12,620 nucleotides of DNA from an uncultured Altererythrobacter sp. (GTDB lineage Bacteria > Pseudomonadota > Alphaproteobacteria > Sphingomonadales > Sphingomonadaceae). The notes under the pieces are model-generated. The model did no database searches, was not told the origin of the DNA, and saw only the letters and a list, made by a program, of their open reading frames with translations. Below, piece after piece: positions 6,967 through 12,620 of the stretch; within the stretch, counting starts at the first letter, position 1, and every line of letters starts with the position of its first letter. Location: positions 1 through 12,620 of the forward strand of contig CALLIO010000003.1 in NCBI GenBank assembly GCA_938009055.1. The letters run 5' to 3'. Made by a program: the position numbers and the translations under genes.

Positions 6967-7200
6967 TCAGCTTTCGTAGCTGAGCAAATCGCCTGGCTGG
7001 CAGTCCAGTTCGCGGCAGATCGCCTCGAGGGTTGAAAAGCGGATCGCCTTGGCCTTGCCGGTTTTGAGGATCGAGAGGTTGGCGAGGGTGAGGCCAACCC
7101 GCTCGGCCAGTTCGGTCAGCGTCATACGCCGATCGTGCAGGATGTCATCGAGCTTGACCATGATGCGAGTTCCTTCTTCGCTGGTTGTTGCAGGGGCCAT
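6967..7200 (-). CDS. XRE/Cro-CI family regulator, YozG-like
   Basis: The 77-aa product is little more than one helix-turn-helix domain: VKLDDILHDRRMTLTELAERVGLTLANLSILKTGKAKAIRFSTLEAICRELDCQPGDLLSYES. The second and recognition helices correspond to LTELAERVG and LANLSILKTG. This is the short YozG-type subfamily that is regularly encoded beside DUF2975 membrane proteins, as here. The ATG at 7200 overlaps the upstream stop codon in a TAATG arrangement and has GAGGGG about 10 nt upstream, favouring translational coupling. An alternative Met 13 codons in (7161, MVKLDDIL) has its own AAGGA and would fit the usual family N-terminus better. It is probably a DNA-binding repressor of its own operon; the inverted repeat around the operon promoter is a candidate target. 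Confidence 0.92.
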   Translation of the reverse strand: MAPATTSEEGTRIMVKLDDILHDRRMTLTELAERVGLTLANLSILKTGKAKAIRFSTLEAICRELDCQPGDLLSYES

Positions 7201-7760
7201 TATACTGTCCCCTCAAGGTCTTCGCGCATTGCAGCGCCGTGGCGGAACACGCGGGCGAGGATAAAGAGGATTATGACCATCAGTATACCCGTCAGGTCGA
7301 AACCGCCGTCGGTGCTGAATTCTCCATCATCAAGTTCACTGATCCAACCGGCGATTGAGAAGATCACTGCAGCGATCGCGCCCATAATCGGGTAAGCAGC
7401 CAGTGAAAGCCAAGCCATCACGGTTAGCCGGTCAGCATTTTCAGGCGCAAAGGGGTCGCCATCACCGACGCTGTTGATGATTGCGCGCAATTTCCCGAAG
7501 AACACAAAGGCAGTTGCGATCAGGCCAAGCAGCAGCAGCAATGCCAATGCGATGTGCCATGCGGGGAATGCGGTAATCTCTGGGCCATGCTCTGCGACAA
7601 TCTTTGCTTGAATGTCGGCTTGAAAGAAGAGCACGACTGGGATTGCGATCGTAACGGCTACACCGGCCAAGGCAATGAACGCTTGCAAAATAATGGTGAG
7701 GATGCGGCCAGCCAGGAGCAACGGATCGTTGCGGCCACTGGAAAGTGCGTGGGATTGCAT
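7200..7760 (-). CDS. DUF2975 family integral membrane protein
   Basis: The 186-aa product has four hydrophobic segments, at about residues 18-45, 66-88, 112-136 and 155-174, with a conserved-looking loop GDPFAPENADRLTVMAWL between the second and third. That loop and the pairing with a YozG-like HTH gene are typical of DUF2975 proteins, whose function is not established; a role in sensing or sequestering the partner regulator at the membrane is only a guess. Two ATGs are possible: 7766 is just 1 nt from the AAAGGAG ribosome binding site, while 7760 is 7 nt away, so 7760 is chosen. It follows the small exported-peptide gene by 24 bp and overlaps the regulator start by one base, so the three genes form one operon. 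Confidence 0.88.
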   Translation of the reverse strand: MQSHALSSGRNDPLLLAGRILTIILQAFIALAGVAVTIAIPVVLFFQADIQAKIVAEHGPEITAFPAWHIALALLLLLGLIATAFVFFGKLRAIINSVGDGDPFAPENADRLTVMAWLSLAAYPIMGAIAAVIFSIAGWISELDDGEFSTDGGFDLTGILMVIILFILARVFRHGAAMREDLEGTV

Positions 7761-7784
7761 CTGCATTCTCCTTTCGTGAGTAAA

Positions 7785-7910
7785 TTAAGCCAGCTCAGTA
7801 GTTGGCTGCGCGGCATGGGCATTGGGCACGGTCACAATCGCCCCGATCGAAGAGATCGCGAGCAGGACAGCGGCGAAAGCGGCGAGGGTCTGTGTGGCAT
7901 AGTTTGTCAT
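7785..7910 (-). CDS. Small exported peptide, 41 aa
   Basis: This frame reads MTNYATQTLAAFAAVLLAIS for its first 20 residues, then SIGAIVTVPNAHAAQPTTELA and stop. It has a full signal-peptide architecture: a short polar N-region, a hydrophobic core (about residues 9-28) and an AHA|A or HAA|Q cleavage site, leaving a mature part of fewer than 10 residues. A GGAG ribosome binding site stands 8 nt before the ATG. It is the first gene downstream of the predicted operon promoter and lies 24 bp from the DUF2975 gene. The mature peptide is so short that the uncleaved membrane form, or the act of translating it as a leader ORF, may be what matters. The frame is supported by its ribosome binding site, signal peptide and operon position; no known function. 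Confidence 0.75.
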   Translation of the reverse strand: MTNYATQTLAAFAAVLLAISSIGAIVTVPNAHAAQPTTELA

Positions 7911-7931
7911 TTATCGTTCTCCGTTAAAGTG

Positions 7932-8007
7932 CATATCGAATTTCAATAATTCACGCTCTAAGGGCGATTCGTTTTATTGTCAATCAATAATATTGAAAAA
8001 CGATATG
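7932..8007. repeat. 17-bp inverted repeat bracketing the DUF2975 operon promoter
   Basis: The left arm at 7932-7948 (CATATCGAATTTCAATA) and the reverse complement of the right arm at 7991-8007 (CATATCGTTTTTCAATA) agree at 15 of 17 positions; only two central bases differ. The arms are separated by 42 bp that contain the predicted -35 and -10 boxes, and the dyad centre (7969.5) coincides with the middle of the 17-bp promoter spacer. Only the left arm would be transcribed, so an RNA hairpin from this operon is not the explanation. Two oppositely oriented protein-binding sites, probably for the operon's own XRE regulator, are the simplest reading. A second, smaller dyad TCAAT-AAT-ATTGA lies at 7984-7996, abutting the -35 box. 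Confidence 0.7.
7955..7983 (-). promoter_or_regulatory. Promoter of the small peptide-DUF2975-XRE operon
   Basis: On the minus strand a consensus TTGACA (7978-7983) is followed after exactly 17 bp by TAGAGC (7955-7960), a moderate -10 match. The predicted start near 7948 leaves a leader of about 38 nt before the 41-aa peptide gene. The surrounding 100 bp is clearly more AT-rich than the flanks. Confidence 0.65.
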
Positions 8008-8027
8008 TGTGACATTGTTTAGCGATG

Positions 8028-8105
8028 CTAAGCCGCCCGCTCCCTCCACCCTTCCACCCGGATTGTGATCCGGTAGGTTCCGGCTGGAAGGAGCGGGCGG
8101 CTTGG
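8028..8105. repeat. Long GC-rich palindromic element of unknown function
   Basis: AAGCCGCCCGCTCC (8030-8043) is perfectly complementary to GGAGCGGGCGGCTT (8090-8103), and two more pairs, one of them wobble, extend the outer stem to 16 bp. Inside are a TTCCA/TGGAA helix (8052-8056 with 8085-8089), offset by an 8-base bulge, and a terminal CCGGAT-TGTG-ATCCGG hairpin (8058-8073). Neither strand has a U-tract after the structure, so it is not an intrinsic terminator. It lies upstream of both divergent promoters. It could be an intergenic palindromic repeat, a remnant of a small non-autonomous element, or a structured RNA gene from an unseen promoter. Confidence 0.75.
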
Positions 8106-8194
8106 AGCCATCGAATGACAAACTCTTTCGCGCGGCTGCGCTGCGCCGGCCAGCCTTGTGGGAGCTTCGAATCAAGCCGTTCCAATTACTCCGT

Positions 8195-8223
8195 TTGACA
8201 CCGCGCGCGCGCTTTCCTAAACG
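8195..8223 (+). promoter_or_regulatory. Plus-strand promoter upstream of rpoB
   Basis: A consensus TTGACA (8195-8200) is followed after exactly 17 bp, including a (GC)n run, by TAAACG (8218-8223), giving a predicted start near 8230. It is the best promoter-like sequence in the 8104-8481 region on the plus strand. A weaker alternative, TTGCTA (8346-8351), 18 bp, TATCCT (8370-8375), lies downstream and could serve rpoB directly. Confidence 0.6.
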
Positions 8224-8308
8224 GGCGTCAATCGCTGCTTCGAGCAAGCTGAGACAAGCGCGTGTTTCAGCTAAAGGATGGAAGCAGTGACTCCATATCG
8301 CGACGTTT

Positions 8309-8368
8309 GAAACGCTGTAGCAAACTTCTGAAATCAGAAGGCTTTTTGCTACGGCCTTTTTGCGTTTC
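8309..8368 (+). terminator. Nested terminator-like hairpins in the rpoB leader (candidate attenuator)
   Basis: The inner hairpin CTTCTG-AAAT-CAGAAG (8325-8340) is followed two bases later by five T (8343-8347). A larger stem continues it: GCTGTAGCAAA (8314-8324) pairs fully with 8345-8355 across a 4-base bulge, one pair being T-G, and is followed by a second run of five T (8357-8361). Finally GAAACGC (8309-8315) can pair with GCGTTTC (8362-8368), which would enclose the second U-tract in a still longer helix. It could end a small RNA or attenuate rpoB transcription from the promoter at 8195. Confidence 0.65.
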
Positions 8369-8420
8369 GTATCCTGATCGTGTTCGCAGGGTCAGGCGCG
8401 CTTGGACTGAAATTTCAATT

Positions 8421-8456
8421 GCGAGTCGCTGAAAAATGCATGTCTCAGCGGCTTGC
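8421..8456 (+). promoter_or_regulatory. Hairpin adjacent to the rpoB ribosome binding region
   Basis: A 12-bp stem with two G-U pairs (8421-8432 with 8445-8456) and a 12-base loop ends 25 bp before the rpoB start codon. The only Shine-Dalgarno-like sequence, AGAGG at 8464-8468, lies rather far from the ATG (13 nt), and its GAGG can pair with CCTC just before the start codon. The arrangement suggests modest or regulated initiation, but this is an inference from sequence alone. Confidence 0.45.
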
Positions 8457-8481
8457 CTTATAAAGAGGCGATACCCCTCCA

Positions 8482-11400
8482 ATGGCGAGTAAGGCAAAAG
8501 CACCCAAGACTTCCGGCACCGCGAAAAAGCGTATCCGGAAGATTTTCGGCGACATTCACGAAGTCGTTCAGATGCCCAATCTGATCGAGGTTCAGCGCGA
8601 AAGCTATGAGCAGTTCCTGCGTTCGGACAAAGAGACAGGCTATGTCTCCGGTCTTGAGAAGACGCTGCGCAGCGTTTTTCCGATCCGCGATTTTGCTGGC
8701 ACCGCTGAACTCGATTTCGTCCATTACGAGCTTGAGCCGCCCAAATATGACACCACCGAATGCCGTCAGCGCGGAATTACCTATGCTGCGCCGATGAAGG
8801 TGACTTTGCGCCTGATCGTGTTCGAAGTCGATCAGGAAACCGAAACCCGCTCCGTGCTCGATATTAAAGAGCAAGACGTTTATATGGGCGACATGCCGCT
8901 CATGACGGGCAACGGCACCTTCATCATCAATGGCACAGAACGTGTGATCGTCTCGCAAATGCACCGTTCGCCTGGTGTTTTGTTCGACCATGATCGCGGC
9001 AAAACGCACTCATCAGGCAAATTGCTGTTTGCTGCCCGCGTCATTCCTTACCGTGGCAGCTGGCTCGATTTTGAATTTGATGCCAAAGACATCGTCAACG
9101 TCCGCATCGACCGCAAGCGCAAGCTGCCGGTCACCGCGCTGCTTTATGCGCTTGGTCTTGATAGCGAAGGCATTCTCGACCATTTCTACGACACGGTTGT
9201 GTGGGAACGCGCCAAAGAGGGTTGGAAGATCCCATTTGAAGCGGATGCCTGGCGCGGTCAGAAACCAGCCTTTGCGTTGGTTGATGCCAAGACTGGCGAG
9301 GAAATTTTCCCCGCCAATCAGAAAATCAGCCCCCGCGCTGCCAACAAGGCGGCGAAGGATGGGCTCAAAGATCTGCTGCTGCCAACCGAAGAAATTTTCG
9401 GTGCCTATGCAGCGCGAGATCTGATCGACGAGAAAACCGGCCGCATCTACATTGAAGCGGGCGATGAATTGTCGGCTGAAAACCTCGAAATTCTCGACAA
9501 TGCCGGGATCGACAAGCTCGAATTGCTCGATATTGACGAGGTCAACACTGGCCCGTGGATCCGCAACACGCTGAAAGTCGACAAGGCTGAAAACCGTGAT
9601 GAGGGTCTGGAAGCAATCTATAAAGTTATGCGTCCGGGCGAGCCGCCTACGAAGGAGACCGCTGAAGCCCTGTTCGAAGGCTTGTTCTTCGATGGCGAAC
9701 GTTATGACTTGTCCGCGGTTGGCCGCGTGAAGCTTAACATGCGTCTCGAGCTCGACGCTGAAGATACGGTGACAACGCTGCGCAAGGAAGACATTCTTGC
9801 CGTGGTCAAGGAACTGGTCGGTCTGAAAGACGGCAAGGGCGAAGTTGACGACATCGACAACCTCGGCAATCGCCGCGTGCGTTCGGTCGGTGAGCTGCTG
9901 GAAAATCAGTACCGTGTTGGCCTGCTGCGCATGGAGCGTGCGGTTAAGGAGCGGATGAGCTCGGTCGACGTATCGACTGTGATGCCAAATGATCTGATCA
10001 ATGCGAAGCCTGCGGTTGCGGCCGTTCGCGAATTCTTCGGCTCTTCGCAGCTGTCGCAATTTATGGATCAGACCAATCCGCTATCCGAAGTGACGCACAA
10101 ACGCCGCGTTTCGGCGCTTGGCCCTGGTGGCCTGACGCGTGAGCGCGCTGGCTTTGAAGTTCGCGACGTTCACCCGACCCACTATGGCCGGATTTGCCCG
10201 ATTGAAACGCCCGAAGGCCCGAACATCGGTCTGATCAACTCGCTGGCATCGTTCAGCCGAGTGAACAAATATGGCTTTATTGAAACGCCCTATCGTCAGG
10301 TCGTCGACAATAAAGTCTCTGGCGATGTGAAATATCTCTCCGCGATGGAAGAGCAAAAGCACACTGTGGCGCAGGCTTCGGCTGAGCTCAATGAAGATGG
10401 CACGTTCGTCGAAGAGCTGATCTCGGCGCGTCAGGCTGGCGACAATCTGATGGCTCCGCGCGAGCAAGTGACGTTGATGGATGTGTCGCCGAAACAGCTT
10501 GTTTCAGTTGCGGCCTCGCTCATCCCGTTCCTGGAAAACGATGACGCGAACCGCGCATTGATGGGCTCGAACATGCAACGCCAGGCCGTGCCGCTGGTCA
10601 AGGCCGAAGCGCCTTGGGTCGGCACAGGTATGGAAGAAACCGTGGCGCGCGACTCAGGCGCTGCGATTGCGGCCTCGCGCGGCGGTATCGTCGACCAGGT
10701 CGATGCAACCCGGATCGTGATCCGTGCGCAGGGCGATGTTGAGCCCGGCCAATCGGGCGTCGACATCTACACGCTGCAAAAATTCCAACGCTCCAACCAA
10801 AACACCTGCATCAACCAGCGTCCGCTGGTGAAAGTGGGCGATGTGATTGAGCCCGGCGATATCATTGCCGATGGCCCGTCCACCGATCTGGGCGAACTGG
10901 CTTTGGGCAAGAACTCGCTCGTCGCCTTTATGCCTTGGAATGGTTACAACTACGAGGATAGTATCCTCATTTCAGAACGCATCGTGAAGGATGATGTCTT
11001 CACCTCGATCCACATCGAGGAATTTGAAGTCATGGCCCGCGATACGAAGCTGGGGCCAGAAGACATCACTCGCGATATTCCAAACGTGGGCGAAGAAGCT
11101 CTGCGCAATCTCGATGAGGCAGGCATTGTCTATATCGGTGCGGAAGTTCACCCCGGTGATATTCTGGCAGGCAAGATCACGCCGAAGGGTGAAAGCCCGA
11201 TGACGCCGGAAGAAAAGCTTCTGCGCGCTATCTTTGGCGAGAAAGCCTCTGACGTGCGCGATACTTCGCTGCGTCTGCCGCCCGGTGTGGCTGGTACGGT
11301 GGTCGAAGTTCGCGTTTTCAACCGTCACGGTATCGAAATTGATGACCGTACGCGCGCGATCCAGAACGAGGAAATCGAGCGTCTGCGCAAAGATAGCGAA

Positions 11401-12620
11401 GATGAACGCGCTATCCTCAACCGTGCGACTTACAACCGTTTGCGCGATATGCTGATCGGCCAAACGGTCTCTGCAGCGCCCAAGCCGGTTAAGAAGGGCA
11501 CCAAGCTCGACGCGGATATTCTTGCCGAGATTGAAAAGTTCGAATGGTTCAAATTCGCTGTTGCGGACGACAAGAAGCAAACTCAGCTCGAAGCGGTGAA
11601 ATCGCAATATGACGAAGCGGTTGCCGGTATCGAAGCGAAGTTTGAAGACCGCAAAGAGAAGCTGGAGCGCGGCGATGAGTTGGCCCCGGGCGTTCTCAAA
11701 ATGGTCAAGGTCTTCGTTGCCGTGAAGCGCAAGCTTCAGCCGGGCGATAAAATGGCTGGCCGCCACGGAAACAAGGGTGTGATTTCGCGCATCCTGCCGA
11801 TGGAAGACATGCCATTCCTTGAGGACGGCACGCCGGTTGACGTTGTGCTGAACCCGCTGGGTGTGCCTTCGCGGATGAACGTGGGGCAGATCTTTGAAAC
11901 GCACCTTGGTTTCGCTGCGCGCGGCCTTGGCATGCGGATCGCCGATAGTCTGGCAGACTGGAAGCGCAACAATCCCAACCCGACCGCTGGCAAGCCGCCA
12001 GAGGCCGTGATGGAAAGCCTCAAAACCGCTTATGGCGAGCAATATCACGATGATCTCGATAGCCGCACGCCGGAAGAGATCTTCGAGCTTGCTGGCAATC
12101 TGACTGCGGGTGTTCCCATGGGTACACCGGTCTTTGATGGCGCACGCGAAGGCGATGTGACCACTATGCTGGAAACAGCTGGCATCGATAGTTCGGGCCA
12201 ATCCGTTCTGTTTGATGGCCGCACTGGCGAAGCGTTTGACCGCAAGGTCACCGTGGGCATCATCTACATGCTCAAGCTTCACCACTTGGTCGATGACAAG
12301 ATCCACGCTCGCTCGATCGGGCCATACTCGCTCGTCACCCAGCAGCCGCTGGGCGGTAAAGCGCAGTTCGGCGGACAGCGCTTTGGTGAGATGGAGGTCT
12401 GGGCATTGCAAGCTTACGGCGCTGCTTACACCTTGCAGGAAATGCTGACCGTCAAGTCGGACGATGTCGTGGGCCGGACCAAGGTCTACGAAGCGATCGT
12501 CAAGGGCGACGATACTTTCGAAGCAGGCATTCCAGAGAGCTTCAACGTTCTCGTGAAGGAAATGCGTTCGCTGGGTCTCAATGTCGAACTCAAATCGCTG
12601 ACCGATGGCGAGGATGAGGA
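8482..12620 (+). CDS. rpoB: DNA-directed RNA polymerase beta subunit (C-terminus runs off the right edge)
   Basis: RpoB forms one jaw and much of the catalytic centre of RNA polymerase. The frame is open for 1379 codons from MASKAKAPKTSG to the window edge and reaches SLGLNVELKSLTDGEDEE, so only the last few residues should be missing; the length is normal for alphaproteobacteria. The rifampicin region is present at residues 520-546 (GSSQLSQFMDQTNPLSEVTH, then KRRVSALGPGG). The Asp, His, Arg and Ser equivalent to E. coli D516, H526, R529 and S531 are wild type, so rifampicin sensitivity is expected. The catalytic KMAGRHGNKG motif is intact, with Lys at residues 1090 and 1098 (E. coli K1065 and K1073). 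The preceding rplJL genes are on the opposite strand; rpoC presumably follows beyond the window. Confidence 0.98.
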   Translation, partial: MASKAKAPKTSGTAKKRIRKIFGDIHEVVQMPNLIEVQRESYEQFLRSDKETGYVSGLEKTLRSVFPIRDFAGTAELDFVHYELEPPKYDTTECRQRGITYAAPMKVTLRLIVFEVDQETETRSVLDIKEQDVYMGDMPLMTGNGTFIINGTERVIVSQMHRSPGVLFDHDRGKTHSSGKLLFAARVIPYRGSWLDFEFDAKDIVNVRIDRKRKLPVTALLYALGLDSEGILDHFYDTVVWERAKEGWKIPFEADAWRGQKPAFALVDAKTGEEIFPANQKISPRAANKAAKDGLKDLLLPTEEIFGAYAARDLIDEKTGRIYIEAGDELSAENLEILDNAGIDKLELLDIDEVNTGPWIRNTLKVDKAENRDEGLEAIYKVMRPGEPPTKETAEALFEGLFFDGERYDLSAVGRVKLNMRLELDAEDTVTTLRKEDILAVVKELVGLKDGKGEVDDIDNLGNRRVRSVGELLENQYRVGLLRMERAVKERMSSVDVSTVMPNDLINAKPAVAAVREFFGSSQLSQFMDQTNPLSEVTHKRRVSALGPGGLTRERAGFEVRDVHPTHYGRICPIETPEGPNIGLINSLASFSRVNKYGFIETPYRQVVDNKVSGDVKYLSAMEEQKHTVAQASAELNEDGTFVEELISARQAGDNLMAPREQVTLMDVSPKQLVSVAASLIPFLENDDANRALMGSNMQRQAVPLVKAEAPWVGTGMEETVARDSGAAIAASRGGIVDQVDATRIVIRAQGDVEPGQSGVDIYTLQKFQRSNQNTCINQRPLVKVGDVIEPGDIIADGPSTDLGELALGKNSLVAFMPWNGYNYEDSILISERIVKDDVFTSIHIEEFEVMARDTKLGPEDITRDIPNVGEEALRNLDEAGIVYIGAEVHPGDILAGKITPKGESPMTPEEKLLRAIFGEKASDVRDTSLRLPPGVAGTVVEVRVFNRHGIEIDDRTRAIQNEEIERLRKDSEDERAILNRATYNRLRDMLIGQTVSAAPKPVKKGTKLDADILAEIEKFEWFKFAVADDKKQTQLEAVKSQYDEAVAGIEAKFEDRKEKLERGDELAPGVLKMVKVFVAVKRKLQPGDKMAGRHGNKGVISRILPMEDMPFLEDGTPVDVVLNPLGVPSRMNVGQIFETHLGFAARGLGMRIADSLADWKRNNPNPTAGKPPEAVMESLKTAYGEQYHDDLDSRTPEEIFELAGNLTAGVPMGTPVFDGAREGDVTTMLETAGIDSSGQSVLFDGRTGEAFDRKVTVGIIYMLKLHHLVDDKIHARSIGPYSLVTQQPLGGKAQFGGQRFGEMEVWALQAYGAAYTLQEMLTVKSDDVVGRTKVYEAIVKGDDTFEAGIPESFNVLVKEMRSLGLNVELKSLTDGEDE

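Larger units (their letters stand above)
8104..8481. other. Non-coding region upstream of rpoB
   Basis: No credible gene is seen in this stretch. The first 90 bp (8106-8194) holds no recognisable signal. It is followed by a strong promoter (8195-8223), a 10-bp stem AGCTGAGACA/TGTTTCAGCT (8247-8272, loop of six, one G-U pair), a terminator-like compound hairpin (8309-8368), a perfect TGAAATTTCA palindrome (8408-8417) and a 12-bp hairpin directly upstream of the rpoB start region (8421-8456). The run of structures after the promoter is either a structured rpoB leader of about 250 nt, or an independent small RNA (about 8230-8361) followed by a separate rpoB promoter. Confidence 0.6.

Noticed and set aside
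8161..8185. A TTCGAATC sequence that resembles a tRNA T-loop
   Set aside because: The flanking bases do not form the 5-bp T-stem and no acceptor or anticodon arm can be assembled around it.
7958..8290. Overlapping frames of 62-87 codons on both strands through the palindromic element
   Set aside because: Their translations are Arg/Ser/Pro-rich readings of a palindrome, there is no ribosome binding site, and they cross two predicted promoters. Non-coding structure explains the region better.
8278..8310. A 10-codon mini-ORF (MEAVTPYRDV, or 7 codons from a GTG at 8287) ending at the base of the rpoB-leader hairpin
   Set aside because: The position recalls a leader peptide, but the ATG is immediately next to the AAAGG, the GTG alternative is very short, and the codons show no run of a regulatory amino acid. 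Too weak to call.
10972..12411. A 479-codon open frame on the minus strand inside rpoB, and similar ones at 9013-10059 and 8458-9009
   Set aside because: All are antisense shadows of the intact rpoB reading frame and carry no ribosome binding site or recognisable domain.
1..12620. CRISPR array, insertion sequence, tRNA or rRNA gene, prophage or attachment site
   Set aside because: No direct-repeat array, transposase frame, RNA gene or integrase-associated repeat was seen on either strand by inspection.

Overview
The window looks like chromosomal DNA of an alphaproteobacterium, most likely a sphingomonad of the Erythrobacteraceae type. The evidence is the long alphaproteobacterial-style RpoB with its MASKAKAP start and acidic tail, groESL under a CIRCE element, many small exported proteins with Ala-rich signal peptides, and moderate-to-high GC with frequent GGAG-type ribosome binding sites. 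The genus is an inference from protein character; no 16S gene is present. Most of the window is core housekeeping sequence. The less ordinary parts are the intergenic regions and one small accessory operon.

Layout. Positions 1-330 (minus) hold the N-terminal 110 codons of an exported protein of unknown function that starts with TTG. Positions 384-2544 (minus) hold the groES-groEL chaperonin operon with promoter, CIRCE operator and a strong terminator. Positions 2566-3978 (minus) encode a 12-TM MATE efflux pump. Divergent from it on the plus strand are an MtfA-like zinc peptidase (4136-4960) and a helical protein of unknown function (5007-5597). The minus-strand rplJ-rplL operon (5699-6673) runs convergently to them. 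It ends in a UUCG-capped terminator and is preceded by a roughly 240-nt structured leader that probably mediates L10 autoregulation. Upstream of it, also on the minus strand, lies a compact operon (6967-7910): a 41-aa exported peptide, a four-TM DUF2975 protein and a YozG-like XRE regulator joined to it by a TAATG stop/start overlap. A 571-bp intergenic region (7911-8481) separates this operon from rpoB (8482 to the window end, plus strand).

How it fits together. In most bacteria rplJ-rplL and rpoB-rpoC are contiguous and co-transcribed. Here they sit on opposite strands, about 1.8 kb apart, with the membrane-protein/regulator operon between them, so ribosomal stalk and RNA polymerase synthesis must be controlled separately. 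Each side carries its own candidate RNA control: an anti-Shine-Dalgarno element and a competing helix in the rplJ leader, and nested terminator-like hairpins plus a hairpin next to the start codon in the rpoB leader. The DUF2975 operon promoter is bracketed by a 17-bp near-perfect inverted repeat whose centre coincides with the middle of the -35/-10 spacer, a good candidate operator for the operon's own XRE regulator. A separate 14-bp perfect GC-rich hairpin of unknown function lies between that promoter and rpoB.
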